Source of the DNA: Pelodera strongyloides
Taxonomy: Eukaryota; Nematoda; Chromadorea; Rhabditida; Rhabditidae
Reading direction: 5' to 3'
Length of the DNA stretch: 64,000 bases
NCBI GenBank assembly: GCA_036852015.1
Contig: JAANDG010000408.1
Coordinates: forward strand, 1-64,000
Shown: positions 46,208 through 60,440 of the stretch, piece after piece
Layout of the letters: each line of letters starts with the position of its first letter
How positions within the stretch are numbered: the first letter of the stretch is position 1
Notes under the pieces: generated by a model
Seen by the model: only the letters and a program-made list of their open reading frames with translations
Database searches by the model: none
Told to the model about the DNA's origin: nothing
Position numbers and translations under genes: made by a program

Positions 46208-47411
46208 AAAAGGTACCTGTTCACAACATGACTGCAATAATCACGCATTTCTTTCCCCTCATTCTAATATCGTCATATTCTAATTTTATTTTCGTGATTT
46301 ATTCTAATTTATGTATTCTAATTAATTACCGGAGCGCGGCAAGAGAAACGATCAGCATGCGCTTCAGCGAAATACGTTTCAGCCCGAGTTTATGTAACAC
46401 GCTGATGAGGTCGCGGCGCACTTATTAGATTGAATAGCCGGTTCAAAAGTATAATATAACAGCTGTTTTTACAGCATAAACAGCCGTAATTGCGCCCTTT
46501 TTTCGCCGCGCGAAACTTTAAAATATTGTGTCTAAATATCAGACACAATATATCTTTATTAACATTTCTCTACTATATAAATAACAAAATTCGCGGAGAA
46601 AACCAAAAAGAAGTGTTTTTAGTCAGTCAAAAAAATTCATTTTGTTTATTTCCAGTTTCCAAATTTTAAACTTTATCACATACCACGTATAAATATAAGG
46701 CTCGTTCTAATGCTTGGGAGTTGTTTGTGTTCCTTTCTCTTTATTGCTATGGTTTATATGTATTTGTTCACTGTTATAATAAAGAGTTCTATGCATAAAA
46801 TAAACTTTGATCATGATATCATGATGACTAACGGACAGCTGAATAAAGTCAACTATATCCCCTCCCCCTCAGCATGAGTACTTAGGTTCTCAGGTCCAGG
46901 TTGTATCTATTTACAAAGTAGACCTACCAGAGACCACTCGGATGCTTTCAATTCACATATTTTGCATTTTATTTTCTATTTTTCCAAATTCCTTAAACCA
47001 ACGGAGAAACATCCACAACACACCTAAAACATTCAAAACTTATGTTTGCTTACCAGGGCATTTAGTATTTGAAGAAACATCACAACTGTTTGTGTCTTGT
47101 TGAGAAATTGAGAGAGTTACTTTGACCGGTTACTTAAACTGACCGATTTAAGTTTTGCACCAGTCACATAGGAAGTTTATAAACCAATTTAACAATTAAA
47201 ATCAGCAGGTCTTACTCCCTACCTTTATAATTGCAGAACTGTGCATTTATGAACAAACAGCATCGCTGAGCGTAGACGTTCCTTATGGCAGTGGTTTCAA
47301 TGCTACACAATTAACTGATTTTCGATTGCTTGTTTGACTGTCAATATTCTTAACTTTGACACCGTGACACAAAACTAAGCAATTGTTTAGTTTCTAGCGC
47401 CGCGCTCCGAC

Positions 47412-49078
47412 ATGATTTGGTCATCAATATTGCTGCTGGTCTTCGGTAAGTTTTTATGCTTTTCTCCAAGAAAAATGTAAAAATGTATTTTGATTCAAAT
47501 GTCGACCAAAACCCCAATTTTTCATTGGCAATCTAAATTCATACGATTTTTTGTGCTAATATAGGTGTTGCTTGAGGCTAATATAGGTGTTACTTGAGTT
47601 TTTGTGCTAATATAGGTGTTACTTGTTTACGCTCTGTTTCTCGGGTCGTGCGCGTTCGCGATACTATTAAAACATAGTCGTAGTAGACTTCGGTTTCGTC
47701 TTTGGCTTGTAGTTAGACTTATGCTTAGGCTTATGTTAGGCTTTCTTGTCGATTTCTACTGTACACACGTATCGGATAATTAAACCTAATTAACTTTACA
47801 GTTTCCTCATCAGTCGCTCAAGGCCAAGCTCAAAGCAGTCAATGCTCCTTTCAGCGTGGCGATATTTCGGCAAACTGGAGTGTGAGTGCTAACAATAAGT
47901 AATACTCATATTTTTGTTATTCAACCATTCTTCGCAACTACAAGAAGTGTGCAGTGTTTGCCACAATTCACTTTGACGGTTGTTTGTTTGCTTGAAAAAA
48001 AGTGCCAATTACTGGAGGCACTTTAGTTCCACATTAAGGAGTCTTCCTCCTTTCATCTTATTACACCATTTCTTTTTTGACATCATATTAAAGAGAAATC
48101 CCGGCCGGTTTTTGAAACGTATCGTCGACAGCTGAATTCTCACGTATTTATGCTGTGTTGCTAGCTCGATTTTTTATTCTAATTTATGTTCACTTGCATA
48201 AGCTACATAGGCATAGGAATGCTGGTATACGGCGTACTTGATGTGTTTCAAAAACCGGCCGGTATTTCGCTTTAAGAAACGCAATAATTATGTGCACATC
48301 ATAAGTATTTCAGGTGACCGATCAAATGATCACAATCAACTTCACGAAAAGTAATCTAGGTAATAATATGTGGACGGGGATAGCATTTGGACCCGGAATG
48401 GTATGTGGAATTCTCTTTCTTTCAAGTATTCTGTATCTGTATCTTGTATTATGTACTCTGTACTCTGAACTCCCTACTCTGTACTTTATATTCTGTTTAG
48501 TATTCTATATCTTCAACGAGCGGTTACCTCACAAATTAGTGGCACTCGCGCCAGCTGAGCTTGCGTAGCGCTAACCCAAGGGACTTAACCTTAGTCCAAA
48601 TTACTCCGTCAAACATTTCAGTCAAACCAAGAGGTCGTCCTTTTTCGCGTGATGAACTTCCATGCAGAGATTCTCACAGGTGTGTAAATTAAAACTTTAG
48701 TATTTTAATGAATGTTGCTGAAAGTTAGCGAAACCCAGTTAGCGAAATTGTCATTATCGGGAAGTTTTAACATTTCTTTGATTTCTTCGGAACTCGTAGT
48801 CTAGACTTCTAGACTGTCATATAGGAATGTGTTGTCTTGAAGTGTCCTTGAATAAAAAGTAAAATGTAAAGGAAAAGTTCTGACAAAAAGCGTAAAGCGT
48901 AAAGCAGTATATAATTATTCGTAGGATACACTACCGGATATGCACCTCCCACCCTCACTCCGTCTCTGACTGTGACGCCAATTATGGTGAACTATAACAG
49001 TAAGTGATTTGAATTCGATCGTGAAATATGCACAATAGTGAGAGTAGGGAGGACGAATGGGAGAGGGAGTAGAGAGAA

Positions 49079-49164
<86 letters not shown>

Positions 49165-49241
49165 AGAGAAAGAGAAGAGATAGAGATAGAGAGAGAGAAA
49201 GAGAGAAAGAGAGAAAGAGAGATAGATAGAGAGAGATAGAT

Positions 49242-49272
<31 letters not shown>

Positions 49273-50300
49273 GTTATCATTTCATTACTCTTTTTCGTTG
49301 TCTTTCCTGCTGCTATAGTAATTCAACTTCTGCGGGAACTACGATTTGAAAGTCTAAAATGTGGTAGTGTTCCAGGCAACCAGCTCACTGCAAGTTTCAC
49401 GCGGCCGCTGGCCGCTAATGATCCCAACATGAAGGATCTTTCACAGTGCATGACGTGGTCGGTGAGTAATTATCCACATATGGATATGTTAACTAACGTC
49501 CGAAGTAATTAACGATGGGTAATTAACGTCCGAAGTCATGTCACCAAAAACTGCAATTGCCATACATGGGAAACCAAAAACCCCAATATGGCCCCGATCA
49601 AGTCTCAAAAACTCCGTCCTTGGTCGGGGCCATATCGGTTTTTCCACTTTCATATGTAGAAGTTGAGATTATGAAGGAAAAAACGCTACTGGAAATCAAT
49701 AGTCTTCTAACCAATAATTTTTTTATAGTTTGTCGACTCGGGTTCCGTTGTGAATGGTGGAGGTGTTGGAAATCATTTCGCCATGCCACAACAGGTAAGA
49801 ACTATCATTTTTGTTTTACTCTGGACCTCAGGCGGGCAGCGCGGACATGTCCGCGTCCGCGGGAAAAGATCTGTAAATTTTGAAAAACTCGAGACAGAGA
49901 GAAACAAGCCCCGCCCTCTTTTCTGCGTCTCCGTCTTTCCCATGTCAAATCAAAAAGGCATCTCTTTCCCGCAGACGCGGATTCGCATCTCCGCGTTGCG
50001 CGCCTGAGAACGTAGTACTAAACTCTTTGCTAGTGAGATAAACGAACCATACCTTGCTTGGTACTAATTCACTAATTGCAGTGTTACATAGTGTACAGTC
50101 ATAGTTGAATTCCTACTACAACAATATCCTTCACTGAACTAAGCAAAACTCGTACTTTTCAGACGAACGTCTGTCCTCAGCAATGTCAATCAACTTCAAA
50201 TACACCGCAACGAGACTATGCACTAAACCCTGTGCCCCTCGATGCTTTATTTAACAACAAGGAGAGCCAGCGGTACGACGGGTTGTATGGCCAAAAATAA
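47412..50300 (+). CDS. Secreted DOMON-domain protein (207 aa)
   Basis: Eight exons: 47412-47445, 47802-47881, 48314-48400, 48622-48679, 48925-48999, 49376-49461, 49729-49794 and 50163-50300; all phases agree and total 624 bases with the stop. The start MIWSSILLLVFG is a signal peptide. The DOMON features are CSFQRGDISANWS, ITINFTKSNLGNNMWTGIAF, GPGM, EVVLFRVMNFH, NQLTASFTRPLAANDP, LSQCMTW and GGVGNHFAMPQQ. It ends TNVCPQQC then a polar tail, YGQK-stop. DOMON is a beta-sandwich that in known cases binds haem or sugar; the ligand here is not evident. Small secreted DOMON proteins are common in nematodes. There is no membrane anchor. Intron 2 holds a TTAA element and intron 5 a long GA tract. 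Confidence 0.9.
48088..48275. mobile_element. TTAA foldback element, CCGGCCGG family
   Basis: TTAA at 48088-48091 and 48272-48275; ends AGAGAAATCCCGGCCGGTTT and AAACCGGCCGGTATTTCGCT-type (read GTTTCAAAAACCGGCCGG). It is in intron 2 of the DOMON gene. Confidence 0.88.
49069..49275. repeat. Long GA microsatellite
   Basis: About 200 bases of GAGA with a short G run in the middle. It lies in an intron of the DOMON gene. Confidence 0.95.
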
Positions 50301-50439
50301 TTAGGATATTTTTTGTCACAATAAACAGATATAAGAACCTAAGAAGCCCTTCGTGACATCGTATGTGCAAAATACAGTTACTAACAAGTGGACGTAAACA
50401 AAATGTAGGGACAGTAGTTTTCCATGTGATTGACCCCAA

Positions 50440-50585
50440 TAACCGGTACAAAGGCAAGGCTCTTGCTCCACGCCACGGGTCACTGGTTCGATACCGGCCC
50501 GAAACCCCCTCACTATACCAAAGGTGTAAAAGTTGGTAGCTGGGTAAAACCGGCGGAGCTAAATCGGCTTCCCGAGAATATTGGT
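50440..50585 (+). repeat. SINE-like repeat, copy 2, with pol III box B
   Basis: GGTTCGATACC matches the box B consensus. The following ~90 bases match 22687-22783 (ACCAAAGGTGTA, TTGGTAGCTGGGTAAAACC, TTCCCGAG). Probably a tRNA-derived SINE. Confidence 0.6.
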
Positions 50586-50860
50586 CACCGGGAGACTGAA
50601 AGTCGGCCACGCAGTCTTCTTAACTGTTTCTGCGGATTTCGGTTGACAAACGGGGTGCACTTTATCTTTTATCTTTTTCATTAACCTATGTAAAACTGCC
50701 ATGTCATATGGTCATGTTCCAATTCCTTCAGAGATATGTACATGCATAAATGCATAAATGCCTGGTTGACATTATGCATACGTTTCACACATGCCTAATA
50801 GCAAAGTCTGCATGTGTCTATGTTGTTGTGTTGAAGAAAACTACACGTCTTCATAAATTG

Positions 50861-50934
50861 TCATTACATCTCAATCAATGATGTCCCTTATGCGTCTTTA
50901 CACGTTTTCATAATTTGTTATTTCTACATCTCAA

Positions 50935-50957
<23 letters not shown>
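50861..50957. repeat. Tandem duplication across the che-1 stop codon
   Basis: TCTCAATCAATG followed by TGTCCCTTATGCGTCTT occurs at 50869-50898 and again at 50930-50959. The second copy is the end of the che-1 coding sequence and the first lies in its 3' flank. Confidence 0.8.
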
Positions 50958-54937
<3,980 letters not shown>

Positions 54938-55860
54938 TTCTGGAAGATATGGTAAATTCTAAATGAAAACATGGTTACCGTATCCAGAAGGTAACATCAT
55001 CGGTAGGCAGATGGTACTGTTTACACAAATGAACAATTTGGTGATACATTCTAGGTGTAGCAGGATAGAAAGCATGTTTATTGTATCTGTAGACACAATT
55101 GCATTATTGTGGGTAATCTGTGCAGTCATTGCTTCCTTTATAGACATTAATTTTCTACTTGCATTTTTTAAACTGTACCAATAAAGATTTATAAATATAA
55201 AAAATTGTATACATTTATCAAACGATACCAAATGCTGTGCACCTGTGCACCACAAAATGATATAATGAAGCGAAAACAATAGTTATTAAATTAAAGAATC
55301 GCCTACTTGACAAACAAAATTAAAACTAATTGCCAGTGGGCTGGCTCATTAGATGAAGACATAGATATAGGCTGTCTGCATCTCGTCACACAATCTTCCA
55401 GGTGACGACTATATCGCGGGTCCCGGCTACCGTACACCCATAATCCCCAGCCAACTGGCCAATGAGGGGCTTCCTTCTGCCCTACAGGTAGACAGGGATT
55501 AAATTCCAAGAAGGAGCCCAGATTAAACAAATCGACCGGAATTGAGGATTGCCAAGTAATCTTAGGATAAGCAATAACAAAGGATTAGGAGTATATCGGA
55601 GGTGAGTAATTGGGGGTTACGATAACAAGGAGAGCCATTTAGCTTGAGGTCGTGGCGGATCCGAAGCAAAAGGTAACCCTATGGTAATTCACATTGGGAA
55701 AATGGTGGGCGAGTTTATGTACTGGAAACTTTTACACAATCTCTCTGTTTAGCATATGTTTACTAATAAACTCCTCTACCAAATATTTTTCACTTTTTGT
55801 TCATTAGATCATGTGTATATTCAAAATCCGAGACAAAATACTGTGAAGAACGTTTATTAT

Positions 55861-55907
55861 TCATTCATATCCAAGTTTCTTCCCATACTTTTTCAATTCG
55901 ACCACAT
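55861..55907 (-). pseudogene. Stray copy of the iPLA2 terminal exon end
   Basis: After a TAG acceptor the minus strand reads VVELKKYGKKLGYE-stop, against MVELKKHRGKLGYE-stop at the end of the iPLA2 gene (60441-60536). The A/T-rich context after the stop is also similar. No other iPLA2 exon is seen within 54.96-57.4 kb, so this is an orphan duplicate or an alternative last exon. Confidence 0.6.
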
Positions 55908-56561
55908 CTACGCCAAAAGTAAAGAATTAGTTTTTTTCTTTTTCTTTATTCTGTGTTTTGTGCGATCTTATAAAGTCGCTACCAGCAAATCGTGCAACTA
56001 AATCTATTTTTTTTTTGTTAAATTACCACGCAGTGTGTGCATCACGATGAAATTATGAAAATAAAGTAGTATATAAGACAGTATAAAAGAAAGTAGCATT
56101 TGTAGTTCCTTATGGTACCCCCAGCCAATTGTGCCGCCCTTGAGCTAGTTAGTTGACGCTTTTGATTCGATATTGAATAAATATGAGTTAGCAGGTTTAC
56201 ATGACTCTGCCCATGGTCCAGGTCCACGTCTAAAAATATCAGTTGCATTTCTTCACTGTGATGCGAGGGATGCCCGCTGTCATTTCCACTCTCCAAATTT
56301 TTTTTCAATATTTCCTCTCTATCTAGCTTTGTCCATCGTGCTTACTCGTATACGATATTGGGTCGAAACGGGGTGTCATGATAACTCATGACTCACTTTG
56401 CTCTCAAACTGCTATTGTTCATAATTTCATTTGTACATCCTAAATTTATACACTTACTTTTCCTTTATGGTATTTCATTTTTTCTTTTACTTTATAAGCA
56501 GCGTGCCGGTTGCCTTTCGATTACTTGTCTTGTAATAAAACATACACTCGATAAATATCAC

Positions 56562-57042
56562 TTAAAGGGATGGGCTCACTACAAAATGACCTTGTTTTTA
56601 TGCTTTAGTTTGATTGTACAAAGGTAAAATTAAACAAAGAGCATAAAAAAAGTTTCTTGAATTACTCCCTAGGGAAGATATTAGGTAAAAAGGGTGAGTA
56701 TTGATTTATCTTCCGATAACGTGAGTAAACAAGATAAACTAGGGAAGCTAAGAGATATGACTGAAACACACTGTTTTGAGCAAAATAAACTGTAGTTTTC
56801 ATCGTTTATTTTACTTAAAACAATGAAAAACAGTGTGTTTCAGCCATATCTCTTAGCTTCCCTTGTTTATCTTGTTTACTCACGTTATCGGAAGATAAAT
56901 CAATACTCACCCTTTTTACCTAATATCTTCCCTAGGGAGTAATTCAAGAAACTTTTTTTATGCTCTTTGTTTAATTTTACCTTTGTACAATCAAACTAAA
57001 GCATAAAAACAAGGTGATTTTGTAGTGAACCCATCCCTTTAA
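56562..57042. mobile_element. Near-perfect long TTAA hairpin element
   Basis: TTAA at 56562-56565 and 57039-57042. Two arms of over 200 bases (AGGGATGGGCTCACTACAAA ... and its complement) differ at only a handful of positions, so the insertion is recent. No coding capacity. The surrounding 55.95-57.4 kb has no supported gene. Confidence 0.95.
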
Positions 57043-57421
57043 TTTGCTTCGTGTGCCTCACGATATGAAAAAAATTGAAATGATCAAAATCTTCCATCGA
57101 AAAAAAAGTCCGTCGAAATCTGAAGCCATAGTTTTAAGAATGATGTACCATGCCATGATTCATAAATAACTTATATGTAAACCGAAGCTGGTCAGCAAAA
57201 ATCATTATCCAAAGGAGAGCGCAAAACACAATTTCAAATCATTTTATCACCCTTGCATAAGGCGCACGCTCTTGAGGCGTAAAAGATTTTAAAGATTTAA
57301 AAAAAATACACATCAACACCGGATAGAAAAGGAAAATGTTTATCGTACTTGTATGTGTGATAATATTACTGTTTTATTGTACTACGTTTTGAGAATGCAA
57401 GTACGAGCAATTATAAAAAAT

Positions 57422-59575
57422 TTAGACGAGGCCACAAAAAGCCGTAAAGTCATCAACGTTAATCCGTTCACCAGCCGATCCATCTCCGATTAAAAGTGAT
57501 CTTGTGCCGTTTGGTGCACAATCATACGTATTTCCGACGTACTGTGTTCCGTCGGGAGCTACCACCCAAATGTCGAATGTAGCAAGGCAGCTGAATGAGT
57601 TATTTTATGTAATATGGAAATCTTTATCATAGCAGTGAATAATTACACACAAACGAACAGTAAAGCAAAGCACTAGCCTATCACAATGAGGCCCAGCCAC
57701 CTATGGAGAATTGGCCTAAATGTGAGCCGTATTAGGCATAAGCTTGTCTGCACTACTGGAATTGTGCCCGGAAGGGTAAAATAAATATCATACATAAAAT
57801 ATATTTCAGCAATAAGATCACAGTATACTACGCCGTACCAACGCTGCGGCACATTGTATTGTGAGCTTGCTGATGGTATGGTACCTGGAACATTGCTCTC
57901 CGAAAGCTAAATAATAAACTAACATTAAAGGGACGGGCCCATCAAAATAAACCCATATATTGCATGTTTTTATAATTTGTATAAAGGGGGTTTATTATAA
58001 TATATGTACACTAAATTTCGGCTAGACTTTATCACGCTGAAATTTTTCGGTGTCGATAAACGCATAAGTGTACCGTAGAAGACACACAATTGCACCTTTA
58101 TTTTCTTGTCGCGTGTCCCGGGGGAATATGGCTATATAGACAGATGGTCTCCCGGGTCCCAACCAGAGCGAGGTATCCTCGGGAGACACGGTAAGGAAAT
58201 AAGGGTGCAATTGTGTGTCTTCTACGGTATACTTATGCGTTTATCGACACCGAAAAATTTCAGCGGGATAAAGTCTAGCCGAAATTTAGTGTACATATAT
58301 TATAATAAACTAGAGTGGGGTCAAAACGGGTTGAGCGGTGAACCGCTCACAAAGAGGCGAGTCAGTGAGTTGAACCGCCCTTTTGTGAAAAGGCGGGCTC
58401 GGGTTGACCCGGACCGGCCTTGTGAAAAAGAGGCGACTCCGGGTCAGAGCCGAAAATCGAAAAGAAAAACGGACGGGTTACCTATGTTAACTTAAACTTC
58501 TCGATAATATTTAGTATGTTATATACGATAATAATTGCCCTCTACCGTTTACAATTATATTTAATTACATTTACTTGACGAAAGATCCGTAAATTGGATA
58601 TGATTCACGTGGGTCACTCACTACGGGCTGGCTCATGAGTCACTCTCTAATCGGGTTGACCCGTGAACCGCGCGTGATGAGTCACTCATGTGAATCGCTC
58701 AACCCGTTTTGGCCCCACTCTATAATAAACCCCCTTTATACAAATTATAAAAACATGCAAAATATGGGTTTATTTTGATGGGCCCGTCCCTTTAAGTACA
58801 AAAAACAAGGAGAATTGGAACGCCGCACGCTATGTAACATTCTAAAAGCAGCCATCTTCAAAGATAAGCAATGGTTCAATGATGTGTAATGATGGAGCAA
58901 ATCTAACCTAAAAGTTCCGCAGCGTACTTCACTTCTGAAAATGACGTCGCCAGCCGCTGGCACACATCCGTCGTACGTGCCAGGGCAGAAATCGGGAACA
59001 GCACCGGGCAGAGGTTCACATGCCATTGTACAGTCCGCTGAAAATAATAAATCGGCTTGCTTTCTGAGTAGGAAGGTGCAGCAAGAAACCTTATGTTATG
59101 GGCGAATTTCGCGACTACAGTATTAAATGTTGAAGTAAAATAGCAATTCGAATAGGTTAATACATAAAAGCACAGTGTTTTTTGGCTCACTCGTCATAAT
59201 ATGTTCAAGGGAGGTGATCTTATTATATAAAGGAAAAGAGTTTGTTTGGTCTTTTGTTTGTATGAACGGAACGAAAGTTATTCATAAAGTCGGAGAAGAG
59301 CCCGTAGGACTGGTATGTGATTTTCAAGCTCTTACTTGTCGTCATTGGTGCATTTGTGGCTGTGAACGTGGGCGTCGATGCTGAAGTAATCAAAGTCACT
59401 GTGAATTCACTAGGAAAGTGCTGTAATTTTCACATAAAATTGAATTTCGCTACCCTGAGCATGAAAGAGGCCAGTGGAGTTGCTCAAAAGAAATCATACC
59501 TTCTGGTTCATCATCCTTACAGGAATCAGTTTGTGCTGAGAAGAAGACTAGTACGAATATCAGCGAAAGGAACAT
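57422..59575 (-). CDS. Secreted Cys-rich family, diverged member 6 (139 aa)
   Basis: Exons: 59500-59575, 59336-59380, 58908-59037 and 57422-57590; phases 1, 1, 2 as in the main cluster; 420 bases with the stop. Signal peptide MFLSLIFVLVFFSAQT, then DSCKDDEPE, like members 4 and 5. The linker is ASTPTFTATNAPMTT. The domain reads DCTMACEPLPGAVPDFCP, GCVPAAGDVIF, RCGTF, then ATFDIWVVAPDGTQYVG, DCAPNGTRSLL and DDFTAFCGLV-stop. Cys positions are kept but sequence is much changed. It lies 15 kb from the cluster, beyond the DOMON and che-1 genes. Intron 3 carries a TTAA element with a nested hAT-like element. Confidence 0.83.
57925..58795. mobile_element. TTAA foldback element carrying a nested insertion
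   Basis: TTAA at 57925-57928 and 58792-58795; ends AGGGACGGGCCCATCAAAAT and ATTTTGATGGGCCCGTCCCT are exact complements. The arms include the CACAATTGCACCTTTATTT/GGGTGCAATTGTGTG pair. The right arm is interrupted by the element at 58311-58722. Confidence 0.93.
58303..58730. mobile_element. Nested hAT-like non-autonomous element with 8-bp target duplication
   Basis: TAATAAAC occurs exactly at 58303-58310 and 58723-58730. Between them, 58311-58722 begins TAGAGTGGGGTCAAAACGGG and ends with the near-complement (CCCGTTTTGGCCCCACTCTA). An 8-bp duplication and such ends are typical of hAT transposons. It is 412 bases with no transposase. Confidence 0.9.
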
Positions 59576-60118
59576 TTGTCGCGAAAAGGTCGAATCTGTA
59601 GTGATAAAATGGATGCTTCACAATGTTCTTTATCAGATATTGTGAATCTTCGAGTAATCGCTGCATCGAAAAGGAAGCTCTGCGATAGAGATGTGACGGA
59701 CTCATGGAAGCCAATCAAGAAAATAGGCCGCTAATAAACCAAAACTATAGTTAACTGTACCCTGTACCAAGGAAAATAGAATGGTGCGCAGCGTCGATCT
59801 GTAGCAAACAAGTCGTTCGGCGGCAGCCAGTGGCGAAAATGTGTGCAATTATTTTATTTTTTAAACTACTATTTCCGTGTTTCCATGTATGGAAAAGCCA
59901 CGTTTTATAATCTTCGCACGCAGTTTACTATTGTGCTGAATTATTGTGTAGATATTTGCTAATAAATATCTCATAAAAAAACAGTTACTTTTATTGGGTT
60001 CTGCTTTGACACAAGGAAACGATCAACAGAATAGAAGTAGAGTTGTCTGACAACGTAGAGGAGACAAATTTATCATAATTGTCATTGTCATTGTTAGTTG
60101 ATACGCTACATACAAAAT

Positions 60119-60281
60119 ATGGGTTTTCCAAATATGGGGACATTTTACCGTATTTTGGAAATACACGATATATTTTTTTAATTTTTCATATTATATATGC
60201 AATATGCAAGTTTCTTGCAGAAATACGGTAGTATTGACAGAATAACACCGAATTTGTGGGATACTTGCAAACCCCATTATG
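60119..60281. repeat. Inverted-repeat element with ATGGGGTTT-type ends
   Basis: ATGGGTTTTCCAAATATGG on the left, GGATACTTGCAAACCCCAT on the right, with TTTACCGTATTTTGG and AAATACGGTAG inside. Related to 26779-27044. The stretch 59.6-60.4 kb holds nothing else. Confidence 0.5.
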
Positions 60282-60440
60282 GTTCATATGATATGGTTCA
60301 TACCCATACCATACCCAGTGTATATGTTGAACACATTCATCCAAGGCGTGTTGTAAAACCAAATACCTCCCATACATTTTTTGTGAACCAATAGTTTTTG
60401 TAATTTCAAAATCAAAACAAAGCCCAGAAATATTTTTTAT

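Noticed and set aside
59317..59601. Plus-strand 94-codon frame starting with a signal-peptide-like MIFKLLLVVIGAFVAV
   Set aside because: It lies antisense to exons 1 and 2 of family member 6, which are supported by phase and homology; the hydrophobic start is the complement of the linker.
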